Source: Clarireedia homoeocarpa (taxonomy: Eukaryota; Ascomycota; Leotiomycetes; Helotiales; Rutstroemiaceae). From it: 64,000 nucleotides of DNA. The notes under the pieces are model-generated. The model was not told the DNA's origin, did no database searches, and worked only from the letters and a program-made list of their open reading frames with translations. The stretch is from NCBI GenBank assembly GCA_001465935.1, contig LNKV01000015.1, forward strand, positions 310,001-374,000. The letters are read 5' to 3'. Shown piece by piece: positions 23,869 to 35,533 of the stretch. The position numbers and the translations under genes are program-made. Position 1 is the stretch's first letter; each line of letters begins with the position of its first letter.

Positions 23869-25350
23869 TTTTTATTTCACAATGTATAGTAATATGGCTG
23901 AGTTGCATTTTTGTAAAGCGGAGGTAGCTTGTTGATGCACTGCATAATGGATAGGGGTTCTCATCCGCTACAGATACTATAGACATCCTGTTACGGTCTA
24001 TTTTCCCTTTCATCATCCAAGTGTTTACAGTAATGCACCAGGTGTACTGTATGAAAATCCGCATGTCGATGTTTTCTTACGGTACCTCGGTGTGCGTGAG
24101 AGACATAATCTTAGATAATCGTCCGATTTTCACTACAGTATCGTAAGTACCGGTTAGCAACTTCAGCCTCGACAACGTAGAGTATGTGACACAGAAAAGA
24201 CATATCCGTAAGTGCGTGCGCTTTACAGCATGGCATGGCGATCCGTACGACGATTTGCATCGGCAACTTCGGATGTAGTGCGAGGTGAGTGTGCGTGCAA
24301 TGTTACGAGATGTATGCGTTGACGCGTGAGGAAAACAGGTTTGTGAGAGGGCTGGTAGTTGTACAGGACAGTGTTGTTGAAAAATGGTTGCGGTTTGGGT
24401 TGTGGGAATGAATGCATGCAAGTCGTCCAAACTATCCATCCAGATCATCCCGTCCCGTGCCCGTTGCATTCACGCAACCCCGCATTCTCTCGACCCTACA
24501 CCACCTGCACCGTTATCTCCATCCCTGCGCGACTCGCATCCCGGCACATCGAAAAACGCGCATCGAACCAGCCCATCCCATCTCATCCCATCTCATCCAG
24601 CATCCTCCCACATCAATCGTCTCCGTCCCCACCCCCGCCTCCACAAAAGCTTGTGTCCCTTGGCAACTCTTGATTTCGACTGTTCCCTGCCTACCTGCAT
24701 ACGACCAGTCAAATCATCCATCTGCCCTTACGCCCAGCTTCCTCCCCGCAACGTCATACGAATATCAATTGCGAGCCCCGTCCTATGAACAGCTCGAGCC
24801 ATATCTTTCGTCGTGCATCGAGAACTCGTATGGTATGGCGCATGCGGATACGTATATGAAGATCCAACCAATCTTTTCTTTTCTCGGGGTGGTTTTCGCT
24901 GAGTTACGATTGGGCAATTGAGTTTTGTTTGAGGGGTGTGGTTCCTATTCTTCTTCCTAGCTTATAGATATGGTGCTTCTTACGCCCACTGTTCTTTCGT
25001 GCTCTGCTTCTTCTTCTTCTTCTTCATTCTCTTTCCCGTTCTCCAAAAGTCGAACTAAGAAAAACGCACAATATAAGTCGAGAGAGAAGAGTCACGGTCT
25101 GTATTCGGAGAGAGGTGACTCGAACTCGTCGCTGGAATATCTTCTTCTTTCTACAGATCAGGGTGTTATTGATTATCAACATCGTTCTTGTTCTCGTCGT
25201 CAGAGTTGGGGTCTTCTTTTTAGGAGGTTTACGAGACAGAGCCAATCAAACGAGGAGAAGGAGGCAAGGGCATTTTATCTTCTTGCTGCTACTACGAACG
25301 GACTGCTAGGAGGACAATCTCCCGAGAGGAACATCGGAAGTATTTACAAG
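23869..25350. other. intergenic region, no gene recognised
   Basis: 1.5 kb between DIM-2 and the next gene. Several overlapping 100-180-codon open frames on the plus strand (24359-24921, 24970-25512) are Ser/Pro-rich and unsupported by domains. The last part (25000-25350) looks like the 5' UTR and promoter of the small gene starting at 25351, with TTC repeats near 25008-25027. Confidence 0.4.
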
Positions 25351-25731
25351 ATGTCGGGCTCCTTTCCACCTTCTTCGAATGGCCATCTCTTTGGTGGTTC
25401 CACTCAAACGGGTACGCAAAATGAGAGACGTCGATCTTTTGGCATTGGTGGTGCAGGAAATATACGTAAGTTCAACAGTCTTCGTCCCTTTCCTTTTTCA
25501 CTTTCTGTATAAAAAAAAAGAGGTGTGTGTTTTTTGTAGTTCAAAAAGAAAGCTAGCTAACAAAATGATGATGAAATAGGCAGACCATCAGACATCATAT
25601 ATCCTCCACGCGAGCGCCGCAGATCAAGTGTTTGGAGTGGGACATCGGGGTCACCAGAGGAGAAGAAAGGGATCTTTGGGGGGTGGTTTGGGTTTGGAAC
25701 GGGGTCGAGATCGGAGGGGGGGCAGAAGTAG
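25351..25731 (+). CDS. small Ser/Gly/Arg-rich fungal protein of unknown function
   Basis: Two exons (25351-25465 and 25580-25731, GTAAGT...AATAG intron of 114 bp) encode about 88 residues. The protein starts MSGSFPPSSNGHLFGG, has two basic patches (NERRRSFGIGGAGNI; PPRERRRSSVW) that could be basophilic kinase sites, and ends in a Gly/Phe-rich stretch (KKGIFGGWFGFG). The style is that of small conserved Pezizomycotina proteins, but I cannot name the family. The clean splice, the frame kept across it and a good start support a real gene. Confidence 0.55.
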
Positions 25732-26260
25732 GGCAAGTGGCTGTTCGGATGGTAAGGTTTGTGGAATAAAAAATTGCAAAGAACTGATGGGATGGAAATT
25801 CAACATGTGTGCGTCAGGGGATCTGGCGTGGCTTTGAGGTGTTTTCAGATTGTACTTTATTTGCTGATGAGAACGTGCAGTCACGCATGGTAATGGTGAA
25901 ACTCTGAGCGTTACTTCGGATTGTTCTTGTTCTATCTTGCTATGGCTTGTGTTTGTTCTTTTTTGTCTTTGTTTTTTTAGATGTTGTTCACTTCTGTTAC
26001 AAAAGGTTTTTAAAGCTGAGCATAATATTTGAATTCTATGCATTCATTGATCTTATTCTTAGCACAAGCCAAAGTACTCAAAACCGACTTGTTAAACATA
26101 ATTCTTCCTCAGCCACGCATCTAAAGAATACTGAATCGTCATATTCATTCGGCATCTCCTTGCTTCAGTTGGAGTAGAAGAACACAAACTAGTCATTCTA
26201 ACTCCCAACTACCAATCAGGCCTTCGTTCCAACAAGCATTCTCGCATCCACGAAACCAGA
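25732..26260. other. intergenic, convergent 3' flanks
   Basis: 529 bp between two convergent genes. AT-rich 3' flank sequence, with no other feature seen. Confidence 0.45.
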
Positions 26261-27223
26261 CTACCAATCTCTCACTACAAACTTCCCCTTAAGAAGCCGC
26301 CTTCTCTCCCTCTCCTCCTCTCCCTCCTCCTCCTCTCCCTCCTCCTCCTCTCCCTCCTCATCATACCGCGACTGAAAACCCCCAAACCGCAGATCCATAT
26401 CCCTATCCCTATCCCTGCCATTATCGACATTATATCGATCCTGATACAGATCCTCTCCTCCTCGAGAACTTTGTTCTTCGTCTTCAATTTGAACCTGTAG
26501 TGATCTTGTCGTCTCCTGCTTTGGTGACTCGACATTGAAATTGAAATGGGAATTGAAAGCTCCTTCTGCTACTTGCGGTTGCATCTCTTGCTTGCACTCG
26601 AGGATGGGGATTTGCGGCGCTTCTTCCCATACGTCATCTTCTTTCCATACTTCGACTTCTTTTCCTTGGGCGTTTTTGCTTTCTTCTTGACTCACATCTA
26701 TAGCAATGCCAGAATTTGCATTTGGTGATCGTTTCAGGGTCTCCAGCGCCCACAGCGTAAGAACCATGCACACAATCAAACAGCATAGAACGTCAAACCT
26801 CACAAGTTCTCTTTCCCTTTCTCCTCGCACTCCCCATCTGTCTTCTTCCTCCCATAGCCGCACACATCCCTGCGAAAAAAGAACGCAAACAATAAGTCCC
26901 ACAGGGATATTGATAAACGAGTCGATATGCCCGAGAAGTGAGAGAACGGGGAGAGAGAAGAGGGAAATGAGGATGTAGAGGGGGATGGTATCGGGTATTT
27001 CTACTTGGGGGTATTTATATTTGTGGGAGGAAAGGAGATGGAAGTGGCGGTGCTCGAAGTAGGGGAGGAGGATTTCGAGGGCGAGGGGGAGGAGGAGGAT
27101 GAGTGCGAGGGGAGTAAGGAGGTGAGATTGGATGGTTTGGAGGAGAGTGTGGGATGGCGGGGGAGGGGAGGGCGAACGGGATGGGGGATTAGATTCGGGG
27201 GGGTTGGCTGGTGGGGAGTCCAT
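26261..27223 (-). CDS. membrane protein with Glu-rich tail, unknown function
   Basis: A 320-codon single-exon open frame. Residues 1-26 are Pro/Ser-rich. Four hydrophobic segments lie at about 36-56, 80-100, 105-120 and 143-160, consistent with a small polytopic membrane protein. Residues 165-280 are polar. The C-terminus has Glu repeats (DEEGEEEEGEEEEGEEE) coded by a CTCCTCCTCTCC microsatellite (about 26308-26358), then a basic end (RERRRLLKGKFVVRDW). I do not recognise the family. The hydrophobic pattern supports coding, but the GC-biased composition of the 5' part leaves some doubt. Confidence 0.5.
   Translation of the reverse strand: MDSPPANPPESNPPSRSPSPPPPSHTLLQTIQSHLLTPLALILLLPLALEILLPYFEHRHFHLLSSHKYKYPQVEIPDTIPLYILISLFSLPVLSLLGHIDSFINIPVGLIVCVLFSQGCVRLWEEEDRWGVRGERERELVRFDVLCCLIVCMVLTLWALETLKRSPNANSGIAIDVSQEESKNAQGKEVEVWKEDDVWEEAPQIPILECKQEMQPQVAEGAFNSHFNFNVESPKQETTRSLQVQIEDEEQSSRGGEDLYQDRYNVDNGRDRDRDMDLRFGGFQSRYDEEGEEEEGEEEEGEEERERRRLLKGKFVVRDW
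26308..26358. repeat. trinucleotide/dodecamer microsatellite inside a coding region
   Basis: About four imprecise units of ctcctcctctcc, coding for the Glu/Gly-rich tail of the membrane protein on the minus strand. It is likely length-variable between strains. Confidence 0.75.
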
Positions 27224-28376
27224 GGTGTTAGTTGGAGGATTTACACTTAGCTGAATGAATAAAAGTTGTAGTGCTACGCTGATGGGGAATGAATATGTTT
27301 GTTAAGGGCAGGATAACTTATTTATATGTGCAAAATATAACGATTGTTACACCACGGATGAGTATTGAACTTGCGTTGTTTTCAACTCACACTTGTAGGT
27401 TTATTCGCTAAGTCGTGGCATCCGCTTAAGGATGGTGGTGGCGGCTATATACAGTTCTAGAAACAGGCACTTGAGAAGCGTTGTTTAATGACAGGAAGGT
27501 TATTCAGGCGCTCCTGTGTAGTCAACGTGATATTGTTCTTGTAGTCCATATCCGAACAACACTCCTTGTCGGGTCTACTGTGCACGCTTGACACATAGTG
27601 GCAACGGTGAGACTCTGAAGTCAAGACTCAATAGATATATGGAATTGTAAAAGAACAAACTATTGCAGTCGGTGGGGGGAGGGGGAGTGGGTTGGAACTG
27701 CTGTATTATTGACTGATTCTTGTTCCTGAACAGCTGCTGTACTGACAGCAGTGAGATTTGACTTGCAGAGACGGTGAGATTGACAGCAATGAAAAGGACA
27801 TGAGTTGTGGGTGCCAGTACTCACCTCACTTGAGACTTGCTAGGTAATTCTTTGCTTAGTCATCCGATCCAGCGGCGACGACATTTCTTCAAAGTACGAG
27901 TACGAAGAGCTTGAATTGACTTCAGTGATTTGCCACCCATCTCCACCTTACTTGTAGACCTGTACCTAACCTCACCAAACCAACCGAGTCTGCCAAGGCA
28001 CTCGCTCCCCACGATCACGGGATGTGGCTGAAGCTTGTTGATTGGATTGGTTTCAACTCGGTCTGATAGCATCATCCATCCATTCAACTTCGCCTCTTGC
28101 TCTTTCCATCTACATAACAACAGCAACATCTTGTACAGTATCTCAACCTCAAAATACTGTCCATCTACATTGCAAAGAAATTATGATTATCACATCTAAA
28201 CGATATCTTCGCCTGATCGTATGTCAAATCTGTTCCATACTTGTCCTCCACCTCCACGATACTCTCAAGCTTTACATTAGTGACTCACAATCGCTGTAGC
28301 TACAAATCTATACCAACCTGCATAGCACAACTCAAAACTGCACGAAATTACCAGCCTGACCTCACAACTCGCTCAT
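27224..28376. other. divergent intergenic region, no gene recognised
   Basis: 1.15 kb between divergent starts (membrane protein and NYN protein). The NYN side is pyrimidine-rich with several short upstream open frames (28042-28426). An 89-codon minus-strand frame has no features. No RNA gene is seen. Confidence 0.45.
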
Positions 28377-29867
28377 ATGACGGAACCACCACCGTCCAAC
28401 CCTTGGGATTTGTCCACAGTCATTGACTTCGTTCATGCCTTCTCAACCTCAAGCGCTGCTATCAAGGCAGATGTCGACACCGATCCCTTCCTCACTGAAG
28501 ATCTCGATTGTCGCAACGCTAAGCCTGTCGGTATCGCACCTAGATCTACGGGCCTGGGAGATTTCTCTGCAATATGGGAATTCTTAGAAACAGAACCACA
28601 TTCGGATGTCGCAATTAAGCCTGAGTCTTACACCTCAGTCTCATCTTTCGCATCGCAAAGCCCCGCCTCCAACCATACCAGTCCTATCACATCTGCGGAA
28701 GAAGACGTAGGAACTTTCGAAGATATCATTACAAAAGAAGTGCGATGGAAAGATGAAGTACACGGGGAAGATCTTGCGGAGCTGAGTAGGAGCGCCTGTG
28801 ACGATGATAAGCGACGTCCGTCTGAAAAGACAGAATGCTCGCCCATTGTTGCAGATCGTATCTTTAGCATTCAGTCGCCGTCAAAGAAGAAGGTTCGAAA
28901 AGGGAACAAGTCCGGTCGAGCCGTCTCCGACACGGATGAGACCAGTGGACTTGAGTCAGAGGCTGATGCATTATCTCGACGAAAGTCTGAAAATGCACAG
29001 TCTCCCTCAGCGGTCCTCGATACATACAGGTCGGATTCTCGGGTCCTCCAGCCTCTGTACAACCTTACCATCGAGCAAAAGCAAACAGAAATTATTCATA
29101 AGCTAACGAAGAGATTCCGTGTTCATGAGAACTTTCTACTGCGTTCTGGGCCACGATTGGGAACTATCGTTGGTGATGACGCAGTGCACGTTTTTGTCGA
29201 TTGTAGCAACGTAGTGTTAGGATTCTACGATGCGCTTAAGAGAGCACGATCCGTTCCCGAAACGGCTCGTGTGAGGGCATCGCCATTTTCATTTCGCTCA
29301 TTAGCATTTATCATGGAGAGAAACCGGCCTGTAGCTCGCCGTGTTCTTGTGGGATCAAGAACCGAGAATTCTAGCCTACCAACTCATTTTGCGGAAGCTG
29401 AAGAGTGTGGTTACGAAGTTAATATCTTGGACAGAGTCTTCAAAGCAAGAGAGGACACTTCCAAGAAACTTCGTGGTGGAGTTGGAAATGGATATCTGAC
29501 GGGCTATTCAAGTGGATCTGAAACACCAACTTCACAGCTAAAAGTCAAGAGTTTCGTTGAGCAAGGCGTTGATGAGATCCTACACATGAAGCTACTTGAG
29601 AGCTTGGTTGATACACATAAGCCAGCAACCATTGTTCTGGCAAGTGGAGATGGAGCTGAGGCTGAGTACTCCGGTGGGTTCTTTAAGAACGTGGAGCGAG
29701 CCCTTTTGAAAGGGTGGAAGGTGGAAATTGTTGCATGGAAGAATGCACTAAGTTTTGAATATCGATCAAGGGAATTCCGGCAGAAATGGAGAAAGCAGTT
29801 CACGGTTGTTGAGTTGGATGATTTTAGTGAGGAGTTGCTGGCGGTATATGCGACGGCACGAGACTAA
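28377..29867 (+). CDS. NYN (PIN-like) domain protein, putative RNase
   Basis: A single exon of 496 codons. Residues 1-250 are low complexity and acidic, with a Ser/Lys stretch (SPSKKKVRKGNKSGR) that could be a nuclear signal. The C-terminal half fits a NYN domain of the PIN-like nuclease superfamily: HVFVDCSNVVLGFYDAL (Asp275, Asn278), a central FVEQGVDEILHMKLLESL with acidic residues near 395-400, and IVLASGDGAEAE with Asp425. The expected acidic metal-binding set is present, so activity is plausible. Similar fungal proteins exist, but the target RNA is unknown. Confidence 0.75.
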   Translation: MTEPPPSNPWDLSTVIDFVHAFSTSSAAIKADVDTDPFLTEDLDCRNAKPVGIAPRSTGLGDFSAIWEFLETEPHSDVAIKPESYTSVSSFASQSPASNHTSPITSAEEDVGTFEDIITKEVRWKDEVHGEDLAELSRSACDDDKRRPSEKTECSPIVADRIFSIQSPSKKKVRKGNKSGRAVSDTDETSGLESEADALSRRKSENAQSPSAVLDTYRSDSRVLQPLYNLTIEQKQTEIIHKLTKRFRVHENFLLRSGPRLGTIVGDDAVHVFVDCSNVVLGFYDALKRARSVPETARVRASPFSFRSLAFIMERNRPVARRVLVGSRTENSSLPTHFAEAEECGYEVNILDRVFKAREDTSKKLRGGVGNGYLTGYSSGSETPTSQLKVKSFVEQGVDEILHMKLLESLVDTHKPATIVLASGDGAEAEYSGGFFKNVERALLKGWKVEIVAWKNALSFEYRSREFRQKWRKQFTVVELDDFSEELLAVYATARD

Positions 29868-30413
29868 GAGAAATCTTGTGTCTACAAACATTCGTAGTCT
29901 TAATAGTCTACAGATCACATTAAATATTAGCAAGCGAGATTGTATCTATATACTATTACCTCAAAGTTATCGTTCTAGCTACAAAAATAATCACAATTAG
30001 CCCCTATTATAATTTGGGGGCTTGTAAGACGGGCGCGAAATTTCTTGGCGCACATAGTAAAGTGTGAATGTGATCGTGTGTATCTTGATCTGACAGGGTA
30101 AGCACACGAACACCGGGCGAAAAACCACATTGGACCAAAATCAGCAAAAAGACTCAGCATAAGGCTCAGCATAAGGCACAGCTGAAGAAGGGAAAGCCTC
30201 AGTCGAACGATATTGATCTCAGGCAGCAGCGTATCCACAAGTGCTAATTGAATCTACTCTTATATAATGCGCCGTCCTGCCCTCCTGCCTTCCTGAAGGC
30301 ATATCCAAACAACAGTCCTCTTTATCTCCCTAAGCGTGGAATATTTGAGTTGATTTCTCCCTTTTGCCAGCTTCAATCGCTGCAGTCTTCTACAGTGTCC
30401 CATTGCTGGACGA
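29868..30413. other. intergenic, upstream of lipoxygenase
   Basis: 546 bp. A 12-bp unit CTCAGCATAAGG is tandemly duplicated near 30154-30177. No gene is recognised. Confidence 0.45.
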
Positions 30414-32666
30414 ATGCTCCAATTTATTTTCAAACTTCCGCCTGCAATGCTTCACAGACAGTTGCACAATGACTCAGGTCTATCATCGTCCAAGCCGGTG
30501 TTTCCAGTCAGGTGGAACAAGGGAGTCTTGAAATTGGAATTACTTCGACACTCTATGTTCGCCGGAAATGAGTCTTCGGTGGGCTCTAAGATCGAAGTAG
30601 GGAGTTACGTTGGCACCAAAAAGGCTATATCGGAAGTCTTCGAACTCGTCAACAAGACGTGAGTTTACAATAGATACCATCCAGTCAAGAGACTTTGTTA
30701 ATATTGAATAGCTATACCTCATTCTTTGACATGAATGGCTTCGAACCCTCCTTGCCATTGCCTATCGCAAGTTTAGAAGAAAAGAGACACCGATTTCAAT
30801 TCCAGCCCCCAGGCTCTGATGGATTCCCGCCGCATCTCAACATGGAACCCATGACGAATGTACTCAAACTCTTTAATATTTCACGCCTCGCTGTGGTTGC
30901 ACCAATTGTGCCTGAAATTATCCCGGAAAAAATTCTAGGCTTCCTGTACAACGAGCCGAACCAAAGAAGCTTCGCACGAATTGAAGCAGTCAACAAATAC
31001 TTATTCGATGAAAGACGGGACATTGGGAAAGCGTCTAATATTGGGACTCGAAAAGATTGGTACTCGGACGAGGTGTACGGCCAACAACAATTTACTGGTG
31101 TGAACCCTACGACAATTCGAGCAGCCAGCGATGACTGGATCAGACAATTCAAAGCAGCTGCTTCTGCCCAGGGGAATGGCGCAGCAATGAAAGTTCTTGC
31201 TTCGGGATCTCTTTTTGTCCAGGATTACAGCTATTTCCGGAAGTTTATAGGGGCCAAACCCACATCGCCGTTACAATCCGATGATGGGAAAAGGTGGGGT
31301 TGTGCGGCAGTAAGTCTGTTCCAGTAAGTTCTCCGAACCCCTTGCCCAATTCGTGCCACACAGCTGGGCTTCAGCCGCATCACAACATGGTTACTTGATG
31401 AAAAACGGAGCGAAGCTGACCCATTTGTGGTCTAGGCTTACATCAGCCGGCAAACTGCACCCAATTGCGATAATATTGGACTACAAGGAAAATATTACCA
31501 AGTCCGTAACGATTTTTAACAGGCGCCTCAGCCCTACCGATTCAACCCGGTCGGAAGCGTCGGATTGGCCATGGAGATATGCAAAGATGTGCACGCAGGT
31601 TTCGGACTGGCATGCTCACGAGCTTGGTGCGCATCTTACGCATACGCACTTGGTTGAAGAAGCGATAATTGTTGCTTCTCACCGAACGATCCCTGAAGAT
31701 CACCCTGTTTTCGAACTTCTCTCTCCTCATTGGCTCAAAACACTGCCCCTCAACGCGGCAGCCCGGGCCTCGCTCATTCCGCAGGTCATTTTCGATATTA
31801 ATGGCATGACGTCGAAACAGACCGCCTCGTTTATCATGGCTCAATACGAGTCTTTCGACTTTGTTGCTAGCTACGTGCCACATGAGTTGGAAAGCAGGGG
31901 CTTCAAGGTTGCGGATTTGGAAAGCAAAAAACTTCATAATTATGTTTACGCGAAGGTGGGCGTGCTTTGTCCAACTTATTCTCGGTATTCATGCTTACCG
32001 CAATCCTAGAACATGTACCTAATGTGGAACGCACTCCGCAAATTCGTTACAACCATCCTACGACCTCACTACCCCGCCGACTTGACCGTTGCCGGCGATC
32101 ACTATCTTCAATCATGGGTAAAGGAAATTCAATCTCCTCAAGGAGCGAACATCCCTACCTTCCCCGCCCTCCAAACATTTGAGTCCCTCGTCGATGCAGT
32201 CACCATGTGTATCCACATCGCTTCTCCCCAACATACCGCCGTAAACTACCTCCAAGACTACTACCAATCTTTCGTTCCCAACAAGCCCTCCTCTCTCTCC
32301 CGTCATTTACCTCAGTCACAGAGCGAACTCCAAGAATTTACCGAACAAGACGTCATAGATAGTCTGCCCATCAATGCACCAAGAGTGTGGTTACTAGCAA
32401 GCCACTTACCGTACTTGTTGAGTAGCGAGGTTGCTGATGATCAGAGCTTACTCGAATATGCGCTCAGTATCAAAGGAGTGGCTAATTCGAGAAATGAAGA
32501 TGGTGAGAAGATGGTTGATGGGATGGGGAAAGCGGCGGAGGAGTTTTATGAGGATTTGGTGAGGTTGGAGGGAAAATTTAATGATAATGCATTGATGGTG
32601 GATGATAAGACCATTCTTTACACGGTGATGGCGCCGCAGGAGACGGCGGTTTCAATTTTGATCTAA
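30414..32666 (+). CDS. fungal lipoxygenase, manganese-type
   Basis: Inserts O2 into polyunsaturated fatty acids (linoleate) to give hydroperoxides. Four exons, 30414-30658, 30712-31323, 31364-31954 and 32008-32666, join in frame to about 700 residues. Metal ligands are recognisable: WHAHELGAHLTHTHLVEEA for the first histidine pair, HTAVN (H-x3-N, about 32235-32249) for the second His and Asn, and a C-terminal Ile as the carboxylate ligand. H-x3-N and a C-terminal Ile/Val are features of the fungal Mn/Fe lipoxygenase family. No clear signal peptide is seen at the chosen start, so either it is intracellular or the first exon is missing. The 31324-31363 intron is only 40 bp. Confidence 0.85.
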
Positions 32667-33503
32667 GTGGGAAGTGGAATACTCTTTGGGGAAATGGCGA
32701 AGGGGCGTCATTATAATATCGTGTACAGGGCATGGGCACAGGAAAAAAAATCATGGTTTGGATATGGAGTACGGCGTCACTGATGGAATTCATTCTTTAT
32801 GTCGCCTCCTGTTAGGGGAGCACAAATGCTTAAGCTCTCGGATGTTGTGTAAGCTGTATAACCGTCTGGATTTAGAGGAATGGTCAGATTTCTGTACGAC
32901 ATATATCGAGTAACTATCAAGTCCATGAATTGGAGACGAAGGGAAATTCTCTGCACAACCTCGTTTAGCAAATTCTCGGTCGACTGAAACAAATTTATTA
33001 CAATTAATGCCAGGATCCGCCAAGTGACTTTCCCATTGAAGATGCAAATTATGGCACAGCTTTTTTTCTCCTAAATAAAAGCAATGATACCTTCTCACTG
33101 GAGTTCAGATGTTCTAGTGAAAAAGGTGCACTTCGATAGCTATTGGTGTATAACTTATTTGGCATAGTTTCTATCTTCCCAAAGCAGAGATTCCAAATGT
33201 AGAACGAGGTTATATTGGGAAAGCGCGTCTAGCAGACTGCCAGTCTGCGGCCTTCAACTGTTGGACAACGGAAGGGAAGCTGCAGCTGCAATTTGTTTGT
33301 TTCACCACCTCTAGATTTTCTACAAATTCATCTTGCAATTTTCTTCTCATCCAAAAAATCACATCTAGCCTTCCGTCGGTGCAACTTGCGGATATCAGCA
33401 TTTACACGCGCCTTTTATCATTCGTTCGTCCCATTGTTTCTCTCTGTACTTATTCTATCGCACTTTGATTTCCATTCTCGTTGGAATCATACGATAACTG
33501 ACA
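32667..33503. other. intergenic region, no gene recognised
   Basis: 837 bp between lipoxygenase and glycosyltransferase, both on plus. The open frames on both strands are short and featureless. The last ~200 bp are C/T-rich promoter-like sequence. Confidence 0.45.
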
Positions 33504-34692
33504 ATGATCCATTTCCGTGCTGTTCCATTCGCCATTCTGATTTTATGTATACTGCTCTTTTTCGTCTTCCTCAACACGTCAACACCAGCATACCTAACAC
33601 ATGCTTCCACAAACCTTTTATCCAAGTATAAACCGATAAAAGGATCCTCTGCCATTCAAAATAGCACACTTGGGTTTCAGAAAGTGTTCGCGGTTGGTCT
33701 GCCAGAACGCAGCGACAAGAGAGATGCTCTTACATTAATCAGCAGTTTGACGGGTTTCAAGATCGACTGGATAGATGGCGTAAAGGGCGAAAAGATTGTT
33801 GATAAAGCAGTGCCTTATGGTGTTGACAGAGTAAAGTTATGGGAGAGCAACTTGGGAAGTTGGAGAGGTCATATGAATGCTGTTCGAACGTGAATCACCT
33901 CTGAGCCGTTTGTTTCAAATCTTTTTACTGAAAAGTCTCTACAGAATCGTCGAACAGAACCTCACATCAGCCCTCATTCTTGAAGATGACGTGGACTGGG
34001 ACTACCGTCTAAAATCGCAGCTGTTAACCTTCAGCACCGGCTCTCACTTTGTCCAATACCCACATGTCTCCACTATCCCATCAACCTTCCATTCTCCATA
34101 CGGTGACAATTGGGATCTCCTATGGCTCGGCCACTGTGGAGAAGTCTTTCCTGAAACTCTCGACGAATATAAATCCCGCCCTTCTAACGATCCTGAGATC
34201 GAACTACTCTCAAGAAAATACATAATCACATCCGACCCTACTGTTCCTCCAGCAAAACACTTCAAGGGTTTTCAGAATGTCACCGAACATGAGCATACTC
34301 GCTGGGTGCATACTTCAGGTGGCCCGATTTGTACATTTGCTTATGCATTGAGCCAGAATGGAGCCAGGAAGGTGCTCTGGGATTTGAGCGTGGATAAGCT
34401 GGCAGGACCATTCGATAATGCGTTAGCAGGTCTCTGTAGATGGGGGAGGACTAGCGATAAGCTTGGGATGAGATGTGTCAGTGTTACGCCAGGACTATTT
34501 ATGCATCATAAGGCGAAAGGATGGATTGGTGGGGATAGCGATATACAGAAATTTGGAGGAGAGAGGCAAGGGGATCGGGAAGTGGTTAGAGAGAAGGGAA
34601 CGACGGATAACGTGGTTTGGAGTGTAAGAGAGAATACCAGAGAGATATTGATGGGGGAGAGGTGTAAGGATCAGTTTGCGGAGGAGTCATAA
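33504..34692 (+). CDS. GT25-type glycosyltransferase, type II membrane protein
   Basis: Two exons (33504-33891 and about 33946-34692) joined by a roughly 54-bp intron encode about 378 residues. Residues 8-28 form a hydrophobic anchor after a short N-terminus, giving type II topology typical of Golgi transferases. Motifs of the family 25 (LPS-type) glycosyltransferases: FAVGLPERSDKRDAL near the start, and ALILEDDVDWDYRL holding the acidic metal-binding cluster. Later HTSGGPICTFAYALSQNGARK matches the conserved second half, ending with a lumenal polar tail. Fungal GT25-like genes are common and mostly uncharacterised; acceptor unknown. Confidence 0.8.
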
Positions 34693-35438
34693 GCAGGAGG
34701 GAACAGAGGAGAAAGATAGTACTGTGGTCATGGACTTGCGGAGATAGCCTGCGCGACCGCGTCCTGACATCTCTTTTCCTCATGCAAAGCACACGAACCT
34801 TCACAATTGTGCATCAAGCTCTTTAGGGGGATTACGAGGCGCAGCGCAGATTACGACATTGTATTCATCTACACAATGCCTTTTCCTCTGCTAAACAAAC
34901 GATCGCGATATGTCTTGTTCAGAATCTCAGTCTCACTTCATGTGAGCCAAAACACAAAATGATGTTTCATTAGATAGGTTAAACACTAATATTTTCAAAA
35001 TCCCATCTTGAACAGAGAGTAAATTGAATTTCGCATCATAATTCTCTCACAAGTCCTTTCACTGAACAGAGAGATAGATCAGATCATTCATGCATTGGTG
35101 CCGCCCTACTTTCCGGCGCAAAGCCGAGCCAACCACGACTCGAAACCTATGCTTCGATTTTGATGTCACCCTCTCAGGTAAGAAATCCTATCTGTTCTTA
35201 TTGCATTGTGCAGAACATTATCTTCGAATAGCACTCCTACCCAAGTCTCTACTCTCGTTAATGCTTCTCCGCCTCCCGAGCCCCGCCCCTTTTATCCGCC
35301 AGTCTTTATCAGCGGACAGCTTTTGGCCCCCGCTCTGCTGCTGACTATTTATGTTGTAATGGGAATCATGACCACATTAACACCGATATCTTCTAACATT
35401 AACGAATACCCATTGTCGCTACACCCTTCACGCCTAAG
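34693..35438. other. intergenic, left flank of the transposon fragment
   Basis: 746 bp. An 84-codon plus-strand open frame (35090-35344) has no domain. This begins the repeat- and pseudogene-rich stretch. Confidence 0.45.
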
Positions 35439-35533
35439 ATGCACACGTCAAAGGTGCATTCAGGAGTGTTCAAGGGATTTTGCGGCATAAGAAAGATCAA
35501 AGGAAGCCTCTGGTTGGCACATCGTCGCGACAT
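35439..35533 (+). repeat. left arm of 95-bp inverted repeat
   Basis: Matches the reverse complement of 36088-36182 with two mismatches (at 35480 and 35525). On the minus strand it encodes the genuine copia segment around VATMCQPEASFDLSYAAKSL, so this arm is the original and the right arm the inverted copy. Confidence 0.92.

Noticed and set aside
24359..24921. overlapping plus-strand open frames of 104-169 codons
   Set aside because: No domain, no splice support, and proline/serine-rich composition in three frames at once, as expected of pyrimidine-rich intergenic DNA.
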